NCBI RefSeq assembly: GCF_002153375.1
Contig: NZ_MTBQ01000006.1
Coordinates: 1 to 64,000, forward strand
Direction of reading: 5' to 3'
Length of the DNA: 64,000 nt
Source: Oceanobacillus rekensis
Lineage (GTDB): Bacteria > Bacillota > Bacilli > Bacillales > Amphibacillaceae
The position numbers and the translations under genes were made by a program. Of the stretch, positions 17,821 through 27,639 are shown piece after piece (positions within the stretch are counted from its first letter, which is position 1; each line of letters begins with the position of its first letter). The notes under the pieces were generated by a model. That model did no database searches and had not been told where the DNA came from. It was given only the letters and a program-made list of their open reading frames with translations.

Positions 17821-18129
17821 TGCCTATAAATATTACTAAATGCAAGCGCCCCCTGGGTTAAAGGTCTTTAATCTTTGGCTGTTCTCCTCATTTGAAATTA
17901 ATAATTTTTTTCGGCCACTCGTAACATGCTCTTGGTTTATTCTTAGAATACTATATCTAAACTAGACTCTTTTAATAATAATCGTGATTCAAAATGACTT
18001 ATGGATGTATTATTGTTAAAATAATAGAATAGATAATAATATAGAGATATCGTTCCTTGTTTCTTTTTGACTGTAGTCATAAGAAGAAGCTAGTAATCTA
18101 TAAGAATGGAACCGATATAAGGAGGATGT
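17821..18129. other. Intergenic remnant region before UPF0182 gene
   Basis: No gene is visible. The segment just behind the tnsA fragment includes a GC-rich GCAAGCGCCCCCTGGG and then AT-rich sequence that should hold the promoter of the UPF0182 gene. I could not find a second transposon end. Confidence 0.4.
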
Positions 18130-20922
18130 ATGGACTTTAAAGGGAACATAAACCGTAATCAAATGAAAAAGTTTCAAAAGCTCGGCAGTTGGTCTGGGGT
18201 TATTATTGGGATTCTGTTGCTTCTTTTCATTTTAGGTGCCGTCGCTTTCCAGTGGATCACAGAATATATTTGGATGGATTCAGTTGCTTTTGGTAACGTT
18301 TTCAAGACGGTTTTGGGCAGTAAACTTATGCTTGGTGCTGCTGGTTTTGTCATCTTTGGTTTAGTAACCTGGGTGACCGTATTTTGGGTGAGAAGATCGT
18401 ATTTAAGCCATTTCGACCCGAATCAGCTTCCGGCATTTTTCTACCAGAAGAAAATGGCCATGAATGGAATTATAATCGCAATTGCTGTTTTCGCAGGACT
18501 TCTCGGCAGTGTGATTGTACAGGGCGTAGGCTGGGAACCACTTTTAAAAATCATAAACTATGAAACATTTGGGGAAAGCGATCCTATTTTCAACAGAGAT
18601 ATTTCTTTCTACATGTTTGTTTTACCGTTTTTAGAAATGATTATTAATATTTTACTAGGACTCGGTTTCTTCATGTTAGTAGTTGTGGTTGCTGCGTATT
18701 CCGTTTTTAATATATACCGGATGAACCGCTCGGCACAAATTCACTTAGGACTGACGATAGCAATTATCGGTGTGTTGTTAGCTGGCACTCATTTACTGTC
18801 ACCATTTCAAACGCTGCTTTCCAATCAAGTAAATATTTTCCAGGAGAGTGTGGTGCACGGCCTAAGTTACACAGATCGCATCATTAATATTCCTGTTTCC
18901 TATATTTTAGCAGCAGTAGCTATTATCGGTGCCGTTTGGGTCATTCTTGCACTAAGAAAAGGAAAATTCAATTCGATGTTGATTCCGATTGTTGCTTATA
19001 TTGCCGTCATAATTCTTGGGCAAGGAGCGTCCGTACTGGTGCAAAACTATCTCGTCGAGCCAAATGAATTTCAGCGTGAGCAGCCATATTTACAGCATAA
19101 TCTGGATTACACAAGGCAAGCCTACGAGCTCGAAAATATTGATGTATCAGAACATCCGGGAAACCAGGCTTCACTGGATGAAGATATGATTGAGAATAAT
19201 GAGTTAACAATTAATAATGTGCGAATTAATGATGCACGACCATTGCTTGATATATACAACCAATTGCAGACGTTCCGTACATATTATCAATTTAATGATA
19301 TCGATGTTGATCGGTATGAAATTGACGGAGAGTATCAGCAAGTGTTTCTTGGTGCAAGGGAATTAAACACAGCTGACCTGCCTGAACAAGCCCAAACCTG
19401 GGTAAACCGGACATTGCGTTATACGCATGGATACGGGATTGCGATGAGTCAAGTTAATGAGATTACTTCCCAAGGACAGCCAGAATATATTGTAAAGAAT
19501 CTCCCGCCCGAAGGAGAAGTTGACGTTGATCGTCCACAAGTTTATTTTGGTGAAATGAATTATCCAAATGTCATCGTAAATTCGGATGTCGATGAATTTG
19601 ACTATCCGTCAGGTGATGAAAATATGACTAATCGCTACGAAGCAGATAAGGGGATTTCGCTTAGTGGTTGGAATCGTTTATTATTTTCTATTAATGAAGG
19701 GTCATTCCGTATGCTCGTATCAGATCAGCTCTCCAATGACAGTCAGTTGCTCGATACCCGGAATATTGTAGATCGCATCAACCGAATTGCACCATTTTTC
19801 GAATATGATGATGATCCATATATTATTGTACGTGATGATGGTACATTAGCCTGGATTATTGACGCTTATCTAGTAGAACAAGGCTATCCATATGCGGAAA
19901 ATTACCAAGACAATAGAAACTATATTAAAAACGCAGCAAAAGTGATGGTTGATGCGTACACCGGGGAAGTTAATTTCTTTGTTAGCGAACCGGATGATCC
20001 GCTACTGCAAACATATCAAAATATATTCCCTGATTTGTTTACAACAGAAATTCCGGAAGATGTGGAAAGCCACTTTCGCTATCCAGAAGGATTGTTTAAG
20101 ATTCAAGCCAACAAATATGGTACATACCATATGACCAATCTGGAAATTTTCTATAATCGGGAAGACCGCTGGGAATTCCCAACAGAGCATTATTTTAATG
20201 AAGATATTGAAATGGAACCTTATTATGTAACGATGAAACTTCCAGAATATGAGGAAGAAGAATTCATTTTAATGATGCCATATACACCTAGAAATCGGCA
20301 GAATATGATTGGTTGGATTGGTGTACGTAATGACGGGGAACATTATGGCGAAAAATTTGTCTACCGTTTTCCAAAACAGGAAAATGTCTATGGTCCGCAG
20401 CAAATTGAAAATCGGATTAATCAGGACAGCGTTATTTCTCAAGAGTTAAATCTCTGGTCACAAGGTGGTTCTCAAGTCATTCGTGGAAACCTATTGTCCA
20501 TCCCGATTAACGATACAATGCTGTATGTGGAACCAATCTATATTGAGTCTTCCAATGAAACATCATTGCCGGAAGTAAAACAAGTTGTCGTTGCTTATCA
20601 AGATTATATCGTCATGGAAGCAACATTTGATGAAGCATTAGATCGTATACTTGAATTAGCTGGTGGCGAAATCGATGAGAGTGATTTACAGCCTGAAGGA
20701 GGACCATCAACGGAAGATATCGATGGAGACCCTGAAGTGCCGGCAGAATCTGAAGAAGAGGAAACACCTGCACAAGTACCATCTGGAGATTCAAGTCAAT
20801 TATTACAGGAATTCTCTGAGCTGTTTGGTGACTATCAGAATGCCCTTTCAAATGGAAGCTGGGAAGAAGCAGCCGAAATTATGTCGGAAATCGAGGCACG
20901 ACTGGAACAAGTAAATCCATAA
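18130..20922 (+). CDS. UPF0182 family membrane protein
   Basis: A large 930-residue protein with about seven transmembrane helices in the first ~320 residues, then a long outer domain and an acidic low-complexity stretch (about 850-890, DPEVPAESEEEETPAQVP), ending in a short helical segment. This layout and the helix GSWSGVIIGILLLLFILG followed by WITEYIWMDS are typical of UPF0182, a conserved family of unknown function found in Firmicutes and Actinobacteria. GGAGG precedes the ATG. It is monocistronic with its own terminator. Confidence 0.9.
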   Translation: MDFKGNINRNQMKKFQKLGSWSGVIIGILLLLFILGAVAFQWITEYIWMDSVAFGNVFKTVLGSKLMLGAAGFVIFGLVTWVTVFWVRRSYLSHFDPNQLPAFFYQKKMAMNGIIIAIAVFAGLLGSVIVQGVGWEPLLKIINYETFGESDPIFNRDISFYMFVLPFLEMIINILLGLGFFMLVVVVAAYSVFNIYRMNRSAQIHLGLTIAIIGVLLAGTHLLSPFQTLLSNQVNIFQESVVHGLSYTDRIINIPVSYILAAVAIIGAVWVILALRKGKFNSMLIPIVAYIAVIILGQGASVLVQNYLVEPNEFQREQPYLQHNLDYTRQAYELENIDVSEHPGNQASLDEDMIENNELTINNVRINDARPLLDIYNQLQTFRTYYQFNDIDVDRYEIDGEYQQVFLGARELNTADLPEQAQTWVNRTLRYTHGYGIAMSQVNEITSQGQPEYIVKNLPPEGEVDVDRPQVYFGEMNYPNVIVNSDVDEFDYPSGDENMTNRYEADKGISLSGWNRLLFSINEGSFRMLVSDQLSNDSQLLDTRNIVDRINRIAPFFEYDDDPYIIVRDDGTLAWIIDAYLVEQGYPYAENYQDNRNYIKNAAKVMVDAYTGEVNFFVSEPDDPLLQTYQNIFPDLFTTEIPEDVESHFRYPEGLFKIQANKYGTYHMTNLEIFYNREDRWEFPTEHYFNEDIEMEPYYVTMKLPEYEEEEFILMMPYTPRNRQNMIGWIGVRNDGEHYGEKFVYRFPKQENVYGPQQIENRINQDSVISQELNLWSQGGSQVIRGNLLSIPINDTMLYVEPIYIESSNETSLPEVKQVVVAYQDYIVMEATFDEALDRILELAGGEIDESDLQPEGGPSTEDIDGDPEVPAESEEEETPAQVPSGDSSQLLQEFSELFGDYQNALSNGSWEEAAEIMSEIEARLEQVNP

Positions 20923-20933
20923 GTTTTTAAGTA

Positions 20934-20972
20934 AGAGATGAGCACTGTATATCGCAGATGCTCATCTTTTTA
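20934..20972 (+). terminator. Terminator of UPF0182 gene
   Basis: AGATGAGCA pairs with TGCTCATCT and is followed by TTTTT, ending 50 bases after the stop. Confidence 0.88.
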
Positions 20973-21067
20973 ATCAACAGATATAGTTTTTATCGCAAAG
21001 TTTGCAGAATATTACTATTAATAATATAATTCTAACTGAAACAACTATTTAATTCGGAGGGGATTTC

Positions 21068-21478
21068 TTGGTAAAAGTGAACTTGGATTTAGCAAAGGAA
21101 TTAATCGCTGGAGCGGAGAAAGAAGCAGAAAAGATTGGCGTCTCTATGGTGATCAGTGTTTTAGACGAGGGCGGGAATTTAATCGCCGTTCACCGGATGG
21201 ACGATGCCTGGCTTGCCAGTATTGACATTGCACAAAACAAAGCATGGACTTCCGTAGCTTTGAAAATGCCAACATCCAATCTGGAAGAGGCAACCGTACC
21301 GAATGCTGAATTGTATGGACTGAATACAACGAATCAGGGACGGATTGTTTTATTCGGTGGGGGTATCCCACTGGAAAGTGAAGGAAAAGTAGTGGGAGCT
21401 GTCGGTGTAAGTGGTAGTGCGGTTGCTCATGATGTTCAGGTAGCTCAAGCGGCGGTGGACGTATTTAATAAAAAATAA
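21068..21478 (+). CDS. GlcG/HbpS family (DUF336) protein
   Basis: A 136-residue protein of the GlcG/HbpS family with the hallmark VSVLDEGGNLIAVHRMDDA-like strand-turn segment (about 28-48), FGGGIPL and VGAVGVSGSAVAHD near the C-terminus. Some members bind haem or cobalamin or are linked to glycolate or diol catabolism; others have no known role. The TTG start at 21068 is supported by GGAGGGG eight bases upstream. It stands alone, so the local context does not indicate a pathway. Confidence 0.85.
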   Translation: MVKVNLDLAKELIAGAEKEAEKIGVSMVISVLDEGGNLIAVHRMDDAWLASIDIAQNKAWTSVALKMPTSNLEEATVPNAELYGLNTTNQGRIVLFGGGIPLESEGKVVGAVGVSGSAVAHDVQVAQAAVDVFNKK

Positions 21479-21491
21479 AGTACTTTTGGAT

Positions 21492-21528
21492 AAAAGAATC
21501 AGAGAGGAGAAATCTCTGGTTCTTTTTT
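21492..21528 (+). terminator. Terminator after GlcG-like gene
   Basis: AAAGAA-CAGAGA pairs with TCTCTG-TTCTTT, followed by more T. Confidence 0.85.
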
Positions 21529-21583
21529 GCTGTCTCGTGGGCGTTTGCCTTCTACCCCCTCCCCCCTCCTTCATTATGGCATG

Positions 21584-21850
21584 GCGTTCCTAAAGAAATG
21601 GTGGAAGCCGGCTTATCCTTTGGTTCTACCAATTTGCAGTTATTAAAAAAGGTGCAGTTACCCCAGGCATTGCCTACCATCATGGTTGGTGTTAACCAAA
21701 CAACTATGATGGCACTTGCGATGGTTGTTGTTGCCTCCATGGTCGGTGTGGAAGGTCTTGGCCTGGAAGTATTGACAGCTTTAAATCAAATTGATGTTGC
21801 AAAGGGATTTGAAGCGGATATCAGTATTGTCATCAATATCTGTTGGAAGA
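21584..21850 (+). pseudogene. Fragment of glycine betaine ABC transporter permease (OpuAB-like)
   Basis: The frame encodes GVPKEMVEAGLSFGSTNLQLL, KVQLPQALPTIMVGVNQTT and MMALAMVVVASMVGVEGLG, the C-terminal transmembrane part of ProW/OpuAB-type permeases that import glycine betaine. Both ends are cut: there is no N-terminal half, and similarity stops after FEADISIV, where an unrelated tail follows. No substrate-binding or ATPase partner is nearby. It is a deletion remnant of an osmoprotectant uptake operon. Confidence 0.85.
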
Positions 21851-22055
21851 ATTTCTTCTGTTCCCCTTGGAAATATAATTACCTCCGCTATAACTTAAAG
21901 CTATAGCAAATGATAGAATTTACGTGTTACTCCATACTGACTTTTCTATGCTATACTTAATTCAAATCAAATATGAAAACGCTAGTTACATAATTAATCC
22001 TTTTCATGTTTATGGGAAGAGTTTTTTTAATATGAAAGAAAGAAGGAGATCATTG

Positions 22056-23183
22056 ATGTCAGAGAAAATAGTTAAAGCACCATTTAGGGCCGATCATGTA
22101 GGTAGTTTTCTGAGAACGGAACCAATTAAAGAAGCAAGAAAGGCTTATGCGAATGCGGAAATTAAAAAAGATGGCTTAAAGGCTATAGAGGATAAAGAGA
22201 TAGAGAAACTTGTACAAAAACAAATTCAAGTGGGGCTTAAATCAATAACTGATGGTGAGTTTAGACGCTCTTGGTGGCACCTAGATTTCTTATCAGGTTT
22301 ACATGGGATCGAATTGTTTGAAACGGAATATGTAAGTAACTTCAAAGGTGCTAAAACGAGAAATAATGCTATTAAAGTAGTCGATAAAGTAGATTTTGAT
22401 AATCACAATATGGTAGAACATTTTAAGTTCTTAAAAGAGGCAGTAGACAAATATGGTAATGGAAGTCAAGTTGCTAAGTTCGCCATTCCAAGCCCGAATA
22501 TGTTATTCACTAGAATACAGGGTGATGAGTATTATAACGGGAACAAAGAGCAGTTCTATAATGACACAGTAACAGCGTATCAAAAAGCCATTCAAGCTTT
22601 CTATGATGCAGGCTGTCGCTATTTACAATTAGATGATACTTCTTGGATTGATTTTGTTTCGGAAGAACGCATAAAAGCAGTCGTTGAAAGACTTAATATG
22701 GACGTACAAGACATCATCGAAGCTAGAGTAAGTTGTCTAAATGATGCTATTTCTAAGAAACCTGATGATATGGTTATCACGATGCATATTTGTCGTGGAA
22801 ACTTTAAGTCTACCTATATTACAAGTGGTGGATACGATACGATATCTGATGCGATATTTGCTAACTTAAATGTAGATGGACTCTTCCTAGAATATGATGA
22901 TAAACGTTCAGGTGATTTTGGACCGTTAAAAAGCTTTAAACGTGATGATCAAACAGTCGTACTAGGATTGATTACATCTAAATTCCCAGAACTAGAAGAA
23001 TCAGAAAATATCAAAGACAGAATAAGAGAAGCAAGTAACTATATTCCTTTAGATAACTTAGCATTAAGTCCTCAATGTGGATTCTCGAGCACGGAGGAAG
23101 GGAACATATTAACAGAAGAAGAACAATGGAATAAAATAAGTCACATGATTAAAATTGCTGAGAGTGTATGGGCAAATAACTAA
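22056..23183 (+). CDS. Cobalamin-independent methionine synthase family protein (YxjG/YxjH type)
   Basis: A 375-residue protein related to the catalytic C-terminal domain of MetE, beginning with FRADHVGSFLRTEPI and containing ITDGEFRR near residue 65, the substrate-binding YLQLDDTSW, the zinc-ligand region MHICRGNF, and LSPQCGFSS with a conserved Cys near the C-terminus. Such short proteins in bacilli act as, or are annotated as, methyltransferases to homocysteine. ATG 22056 has AAGGAG upstream; an extended frame to 21924 is rejected. I see no S-box riboswitch in the 150-base leader. Confidence 0.88.
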   Translation: MSEKIVKAPFRADHVGSFLRTEPIKEARKAYANAEIKKDGLKAIEDKEIEKLVQKQIQVGLKSITDGEFRRSWWHLDFLSGLHGIELFETEYVSNFKGAKTRNNAIKVVDKVDFDNHNMVEHFKFLKEAVDKYGNGSQVAKFAIPSPNMLFTRIQGDEYYNGNKEQFYNDTVTAYQKAIQAFYDAGCRYLQLDDTSWIDFVSEERIKAVVERLNMDVQDIIEARVSCLNDAISKKPDDMVITMHICRGNFKSTYITSGGYDTISDAIFANLNVDGLFLEYDDKRSGDFGPLKSFKRDDQTVVLGLITSKFPELEESENIKDRIREASNYIPLDNLALSPQCGFSSTEEGNILTEEEQWNKISHMIKIAESVWANN

Positions 23184-23215
23184 AGGTGATTTGAATCAAT
23201 GATAGAATTGTAGAA

Positions 23216-23253
23216 ACTCTCTCCCCTAATACTAGATGGGGTGGGGGTTTTTA
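23216..23253 (+). terminator. Terminator after methionine synthase-like gene
   Basis: CTCTCCCC pairs imperfectly with GGGGTGGGG and is followed by TTTTT. Confidence 0.7.
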
Positions 23254-23442
23254 ATCGTTGCCGTGAATTTTCAACCGGATAATTTTATAATCAATAATTT
23301 ATTTTGTAGGGTCGGACTCCAATAATAATCTCTATGTGATCGCTTAAAGTCAATTCAGCATTCGATAAATTGTATTCAGATATTTCCTATAGTAGATTAT
23401 AAGTAAGTCAAAATAAATCATAAAAGACAGGAGTGAATCTAA

Positions 23443-23763
23443 ATGGACAAATATTTAATTACAGAGGCACAGCAATTTGATGAAAAGCGGTTTACAAAGA
23501 TAAATATCATCCACAACAAACGAAGTGTTGCCTTTCTTCTAAACTTCTTACCAGACCAGCATATGAAATCACATAATCATCCCGACCGTGAATTATATTT
23601 ACATGTGATCCAGGGAAGCGGTCAATTTTTAATTAATGGCGAAGAATTGGAAGTCGGAAAAGGAGACGTCATTTATTGTGGGGAAGAGGAACAAATTGGT
23701 TTCACTAATACTGGTGAGGAAAATGTTTCCATTTTTGCTACGATGACAAAACTCAGTGACTAA
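23443..23763 (+). CDS. Cupin domain protein
   Basis: A single-domain cupin of 106 residues. The metal-binding motif is seen as HNHPDRELYLHVIQGSG (about 45-61), with the second motif around GDVIYCGEEEQIGFTNTG. Small cupins bind divalent metals and serve as isomerases, dioxygenases or sensors; the substrate here cannot be told. AGGAGTGAATCTAA precedes the ATG. It lies upstream of, but is separated by a strong terminator from, the dioxygenase cluster. Confidence 0.85.
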   Translation: MDKYLITEAQQFDEKRFTKINIIHNKRSVAFLLNFLPDQHMKSHNHPDRELYLHVIQGSGQFLINGEELEVGKGDVIYCGEEEQIGFTNTGEENVSIFATMTKLSD

Positions 23764-23829
23764 TGTCCTCGAGATAAATGAATAGGAAATAAGTATTTGA
23801 TTAAATTATTGAAAAAAACACCGAATACA

Positions 23830-23880
23830 AAGGACTGAATTATTGTTCACATACTGTGGTCAATAATTCAGTCCTTTTCG
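23830..23880 (+). terminator. Terminator after cupin gene
   Basis: AAGGACTGAATTATTG is perfectly complementary to CAATAATTCAGTCCTT (16 bp), then TT. Confidence 0.88.
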
Positions 23881-23930
23881 TTGCAGCAGATTAAAGGTTT
23901 AAGGATATTTCCCTTGAAATAAATAAATAA

Positions 23931-23986
23931 TTGACATCGGTTAAATAAAATGTGATAATGTACTTAATTAAATATATATTAATTAA
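23931..23986 (+). promoter_or_regulatory. Promoter and palindromic operator of the dioxygenase cluster
   Basis: TTGACA (23931-23936) and GATAAT (23954-23959) are 17 bases apart. Immediately downstream two TTAATTAA boxes (23964-23971 and 23979-23986) flank ATATATA. This looks like a site for a dimeric repressor, probably MarR/DUF24 type as in the related mhq regulon, but the regulator is not in the window. Confidence 0.7.
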
Positions 23987-24091
23987 ATATAACTGAATTT
24001 ATACAAAGAACTTTATGCCATTGATAAGTTGATAATGTTTATTTAATACGAACAGGTATGACAATAAATTTAATTGAAGGAGAGAATTTAA

Positions 24092-25027
24092 ATGAAAACA
24101 GCAGGCATTCACCACATTACTGCAATTGTCGGACACCCACAGGAAAACGTGGATTTCTATGCAAGTGTTTTAGGATTACGCTTAGTTAAAAAGACGATCA
24201 ACTTTGATGATCCTGGTACGTATCATCTTTACTTCGGTAATGATGGAGGTAAACCAGGGACAATCATTACCTTCTTCCCATGGGCTAACGCATATCAGGG
24301 AAAGATTGGTGGTGGCCAAGTAGGTGTTACCACATATATCATTCCAACAGGGTCCATGAATTTCTGGGAAAATAGATTAGTGAAATTTAATATTGAATTC
24401 AATAAAACAAAGCGATTTGGAGAAACTTATTTGGAGTTCGGGGATCCCCACGGATTGCAATTGGAACTTGTCGAACGGGAAGAAGGAGAAAAAAATAACT
24501 GGACACTAGGTGATGTTACTCCTGAAGTAGCGATTAAAGGATTCGGTGGAGCGATATTATTATCAACCAATCCAGAAAAAACTGGGGAAACATTGCAAGA
24601 TGTAATGGGTCTGGAAAAAGTCGGTGAAGAAGCTGATTTGACCCGTTTCAAGTCCTTTGGTGATATTGGGAATACGATTGATGTCAAACGAACTCCGATT
24701 GGAAGCGGACAAATGGGGGTAGGTACCGTTCACCATATAGCGTGGCGTGCAAAAGATGACGAAGACCAATTAAATTGGCAAAAAGAAGTGAGTGATCATG
24801 GCTATAGAGTAACGCCCGTCAAAGACAGAAACTACTTTAATGCTATTTACTTTAAAGAACATGGTGAAATTCTGTTTGAAATCGCAACGGATCCCCCAGG
24901 TTTCGCACATGATGAGTCTTATGAAACAATGGGGGAAGGATTGAAGTTGCCATCCCAATATGAACAATACCGTGAACAACTAAATGATGCATTGATACCA
25001 ATTGAAATAAAAAATTTTGATAAATAA
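24092..25027 (+). CDS. Ring-cleaving dioxygenase, MhqO/MhqE-like (VOC superfamily)
   Basis: A 311-residue protein with two vicinal-oxygen-chelate domains. It opens with GIHHITAIVGHPQENVDFY and repeats the fold at GTVHHIAWRAKDDEDQL. The paired His and the ILFEIATDPPGF segment supply metal ligands. In B. subtilis, mhq paralogues are induced by catechol, quinones and electrophiles and are thought to cleave hydroquinone-type rings. AAGGAGAG precedes the ATG. It heads a cluster with a flavin reductase, a second dioxygenase and an esterase, 11 bases before the reductase gene. Confidence 0.9.
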   Translation: MKTAGIHHITAIVGHPQENVDFYASVLGLRLVKKTINFDDPGTYHLYFGNDGGKPGTIITFFPWANAYQGKIGGGQVGVTTYIIPTGSMNFWENRLVKFNIEFNKTKRFGETYLEFGDPHGLQLELVEREEGEKNNWTLGDVTPEVAIKGFGGAILLSTNPEKTGETLQDVMGLEKVGEEADLTRFKSFGDIGNTIDVKRTPIGSGQMGVGTVHHIAWRAKDDEDQLNWQKEVSDHGYRVTPVKDRNYFNAIYFKEHGEILFEIATDPPGFAHDESYETMGEGLKLPSQYEQYREQLNDALIPIEIKNFDK

Positions 25028-25038
25028 GGAGGAAAAAC

Positions 25039-25647
25039 ATGCTTTCCTTTAACCCTAAGAGCATTACAGAACGGGAAAATTATAAACTGCTAATCGGTAG
25101 TATTGTTCCAAGGCCAATAGCATTTGTAACAAGTGTTGCAGAAGATGGAACGGTAAACGGTGCACCATTCAGCTATTTCAATATCGTTTCATCCAATCCG
25201 CCGATGTTATCGGTCTCTACGCAGCGTAAAGCTGGAATTCAGAAGGATACTGCACGAAACATTATCGGAAATAAAGAATTTGTTGTCCATATCGTTGATA
25301 AGGAAAATGTGGAGAAGATTAATATCACCGCAGCATCTTTACCATCGGATGAAAGTGAAATTAAAAAAGCTGGCTTAACCCTTGCAGATAGCGAGAAAGT
25401 TTCCGTACCTGGCATAAAAGAAGCCAAAGTTCGATTTGAATGCATCTTGGAGCAATCGATTGAACTAGGTGAAAACAATACAGTTGGAACTGACCTCTTA
25501 ATTGGAAAGGTTGTTAGGTTCCATATCGATGAAGCTATCTATGAAGCCGGCAGAATAGATCATGATAAGCTTGGTGCGGTTAGCAGATTAGCAGGTTCCA
25601 ATTATGCTGGCATTGGGGATGTATTTTCTATTGAGAGGCCAAAATAG
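25039..25647 (+). CDS. Flavin reductase family protein
   Basis: A 202-residue FMN-binding split-barrel protein with the conserved LIGSIVPRPIAFVTSVAEDG (about 15-34), NGAPFSYFNIVSSNPPMLSVS and DTARNI segments. Members use NAD(P)H to reduce FMN or act as flavoproteins in aromatic metabolism. The gene follows the dioxygenase by 11 bases with AAGGAGG upstream, so the two are co-expressed. Supplying reduced flavin or reducing quinones in the same stress pathway is inferred from the context. Confidence 0.88.
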   Translation: MLSFNPKSITERENYKLLIGSIVPRPIAFVTSVAEDGTVNGAPFSYFNIVSSNPPMLSVSTQRKAGIQKDTARNIIGNKEFVVHIVDKENVEKINITAASLPSDESEIKKAGLTLADSEKVSVPGIKEAKVRFECILEQSIELGENNTVGTDLLIGKVVRFHIDEAIYEAGRIDHDKLGAVSRLAGSNYAGIGDVFSIERPK

Positions 25648-25751
25648 AATCTAGAAAAGTTCTGGTGGAAAACATCCGGTTTCAATTAAAAATTTAGAGC
25701 AAGTTAAGGAATAACCTTACGCAAACATGAAAAGTGGGAGGAATAAACAAC

Positions 25752-26738
25752 ATGAACGAATTAAAAGGTATGCATCACGTAACAGCTATTACAAGTAGTG
25801 CTGAAAAGAACTATGCATTTTTCACAAATATTTTGGGTATGCGTTTAGTGAAGAAGACGGTTAACCAAGATGATATTCAAACATATCACTTATTCTTCGC
25901 AGATGATAAAGGATCTGCAGGTACAGATATGACATTCTTTGACTTTCCTGGAATACCAAAAGGTGTGCATGGCACCAATGAAATTTCAAAAACATCTTTC
26001 CGTGTGCCAAGTGATAAGGCTTTAGACTATTGGGTGAAACGTTTTGATAGGCTTGAAGTTAAACATACAGGAATAAAAGAGCAATTTGGTAAAAAAACTC
26101 TTTCCTTTGTTGATTTTGATGACCAACAATACCAATTGATTTCTGATGAAAACAATACAGGTGTTGCTGCTGGTACACCGTGGCAAAAGGGACCAATCCC
26201 ATTAGAATATGCAATTACAGGATTGGGGCCAATTCTTGTGCGTGTAAATAACTATGATTACTTTAAGGAAGTGTTGGAAAAGGTTTTCTTATTCAAAGAA
26301 ATTGAGAAAGAAGGAGATCATCATTTGTTTGAAATGGGTGAAGGAGGAAATGGTGCACAAGTAATTGTGGAATATAATGCTATTCTTCCCCAAGCACGAC
26401 AAGGATATGGAACGGTTCACCATGCAGCATTCCGCGTAGAAGACCGTACAGAATTGGATGAGTGGACGAAACGACTGCAGGCATATCGTTTGCCGAATTC
26501 AGGTTTCGTGGAACGTTTTTATTTTGGCTCGTTATACACGAATGTTTTTCCACAAATATTATTTGAAATAGCTACAGATGGTCCTGGATTTATGGAAGAT
26601 GAAGATTATGAAACACTTGGTGAAAAACTAGCGCTGCCTCCAGCCTTTGAAGCGAAGCGGGGAGAAGTTGAAAAATTAGTGCGTCCGATTGATACAGTAA
26701 GAAGCACCAAAGAGTTTGTTAAGGAATATGAGAACTAG
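25752..26738 (+). CDS. Ring-cleaving dioxygenase, MhqO-like (VOC superfamily)
   Basis: A 328-residue paralogue of the gene at 24092, with the same two VOC domains (GMHHVTAITSSAEKNYAFF at the start, GTVHHAAFRVEDRTELDEW in the second half) and the metal ligand segment ILFEIATDGPGF. The two differ widely, so the duplication is old. ATG 25752 follows GGGAGGA; an upstream GTG at 25734 is rejected. It is probably part of the stress operon that ends with the esterase. Confidence 0.9.
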   Translation: MNELKGMHHVTAITSSAEKNYAFFTNILGMRLVKKTVNQDDIQTYHLFFADDKGSAGTDMTFFDFPGIPKGVHGTNEISKTSFRVPSDKALDYWVKRFDRLEVKHTGIKEQFGKKTLSFVDFDDQQYQLISDENNTGVAAGTPWQKGPIPLEYAITGLGPILVRVNNYDYFKEVLEKVFLFKEIEKEGDHHLFEMGEGGNGAQVIVEYNAILPQARQGYGTVHHAAFRVEDRTELDEWTKRLQAYRLPNSGFVERFYFGSLYTNVFPQILFEIATDGPGFMEDEDYETLGEKLALPPAFEAKRGEVEKLVRPIDTVRSTKEFVKEYEN

Positions 26739-26786
26739 AATATCAGTCTAAAACTGAGATAAAGCTATAGAAAAGAGGAATAAATA

Positions 26787-27389
26787 ATGAAACATATCTT
26801 TCAAAAAGGAAATGATCCATCAAAACCGACGTTACTATTATTGCATGGTACAGGTGGAACAGAGCAAGATCTTATGCCTCTAGCAGATAAAATTGATCCA
26901 GATGCAAATGTTTTAAGTGTAAGAGGGAATGTTCTGGAGAGTGGAATGCCACGATTTTTTAGAAGATTAGCTGAAGGTGTATTTGATGAAGAAGATTTGG
27001 TTTTCCGTACAAAAGAATTAAATGAATTTTTGGATGAAGCGGCTGAAAAGTATGAGTTTGACCGTAACAATATTCTGGCTGTAGGCTATTCAAATGGTGC
27101 AAATATTGCAGCAAGCCTTCTCTTCCATTACCAGGACGCTTTAAAGGGAGCTATTCTACACCACCCGATGGTTCCAAGAAGAGGGATTGATTTACCGGAT
27201 TTATCAGGTAAACATGTATTTATTGCTGCAGGTACGAATGATCCGATCTGTCCTGCGCAAGAGTCAGAGGAATTGACAGCTTTATTGAAAGCTGCAGGTG
27301 CAAATGTGGAACTTCATTGGGAAAATAATGGCCATCAGTTAACATATGGAGAAGTAGAAGCAGCAGGAAACTGGTATAAACTTATTTAA
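26787..27389 (+). CDS. Carboxylesterase/phospholipase, MhqD-like
   Basis: A 200-residue alpha/beta hydrolase. The HGTGG oxyanion segment is near residue 20, the nucleophile is in GYSNGA (about residue 108), and Asp in GTNDPIC and His in NGHQLTYG complete the triad. In B. subtilis mhqD accompanies mhqO/mhqE-type dioxygenases under quinone stress. It lies 48 bases behind the second dioxygenase with AGAGGA upstream. A decayed copy of its 3' end is found at 29579. Confidence 0.9.
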   Translation: MKHIFQKGNDPSKPTLLLLHGTGGTEQDLMPLADKIDPDANVLSVRGNVLESGMPRFFRRLAEGVFDEEDLVFRTKELNEFLDEAAEKYEFDRNNILAVGYSNGANIAASLLFHYQDALKGAILHHPMVPRRGIDLPDLSGKHVFIAAGTNDPICPAQESEELTALLKAAGANVELHWENNGHQLTYGEVEAAGNWYKLI

Positions 27390-27557
27390 TATGAAATTAT
27401 AATCACTTGGTGACTGGCTAATAAAGACAAGTTCTTTAAGAATAAAATCAGTGAAATAATTTAACGGTATTATAAGCACTTTAGGCATAGAGGAAAAGGA
27501 AATAATGATTGAGCAAATAAAGAAATTGGAACTGTTTGCCAAGGAATATTCATTATG

Positions 27558-27598
27558 AAGCTGTATGGAAGGGTTACCTTTCATACAGCTTTCTTTAT
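27558..27598 (+). terminator. Terminator after mhqD-like gene
   Basis: AAGCTGTATG-AAGG pairs with CCTT-CATACAGCTT, then TTCTTT. A 17-codon frame (27504-27557) with an AGGAAAAGGA site ends right before it; I consider that frame a remnant. Confidence 0.8.
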
Positions 27599-27639
27599 GC
27601 TAAAAAAGGGACCCGAGTGTCTCTTTAAAAAGAAGTGTA

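Noticed and set aside
21900-22056. S-box or T-box riboswitch before the methionine synthase-like gene
   Set aside because: The leader is ~150 bases, without the conserved S-box or T-box sequence blocks and without a terminator hairpin.
27504-27557. 17-codon frame with a good ribosome binding site before the mhqD terminator
   Set aside because: Too short to judge; it reads directly into the terminator stem and has no family resemblance. Probably chance or a remnant.
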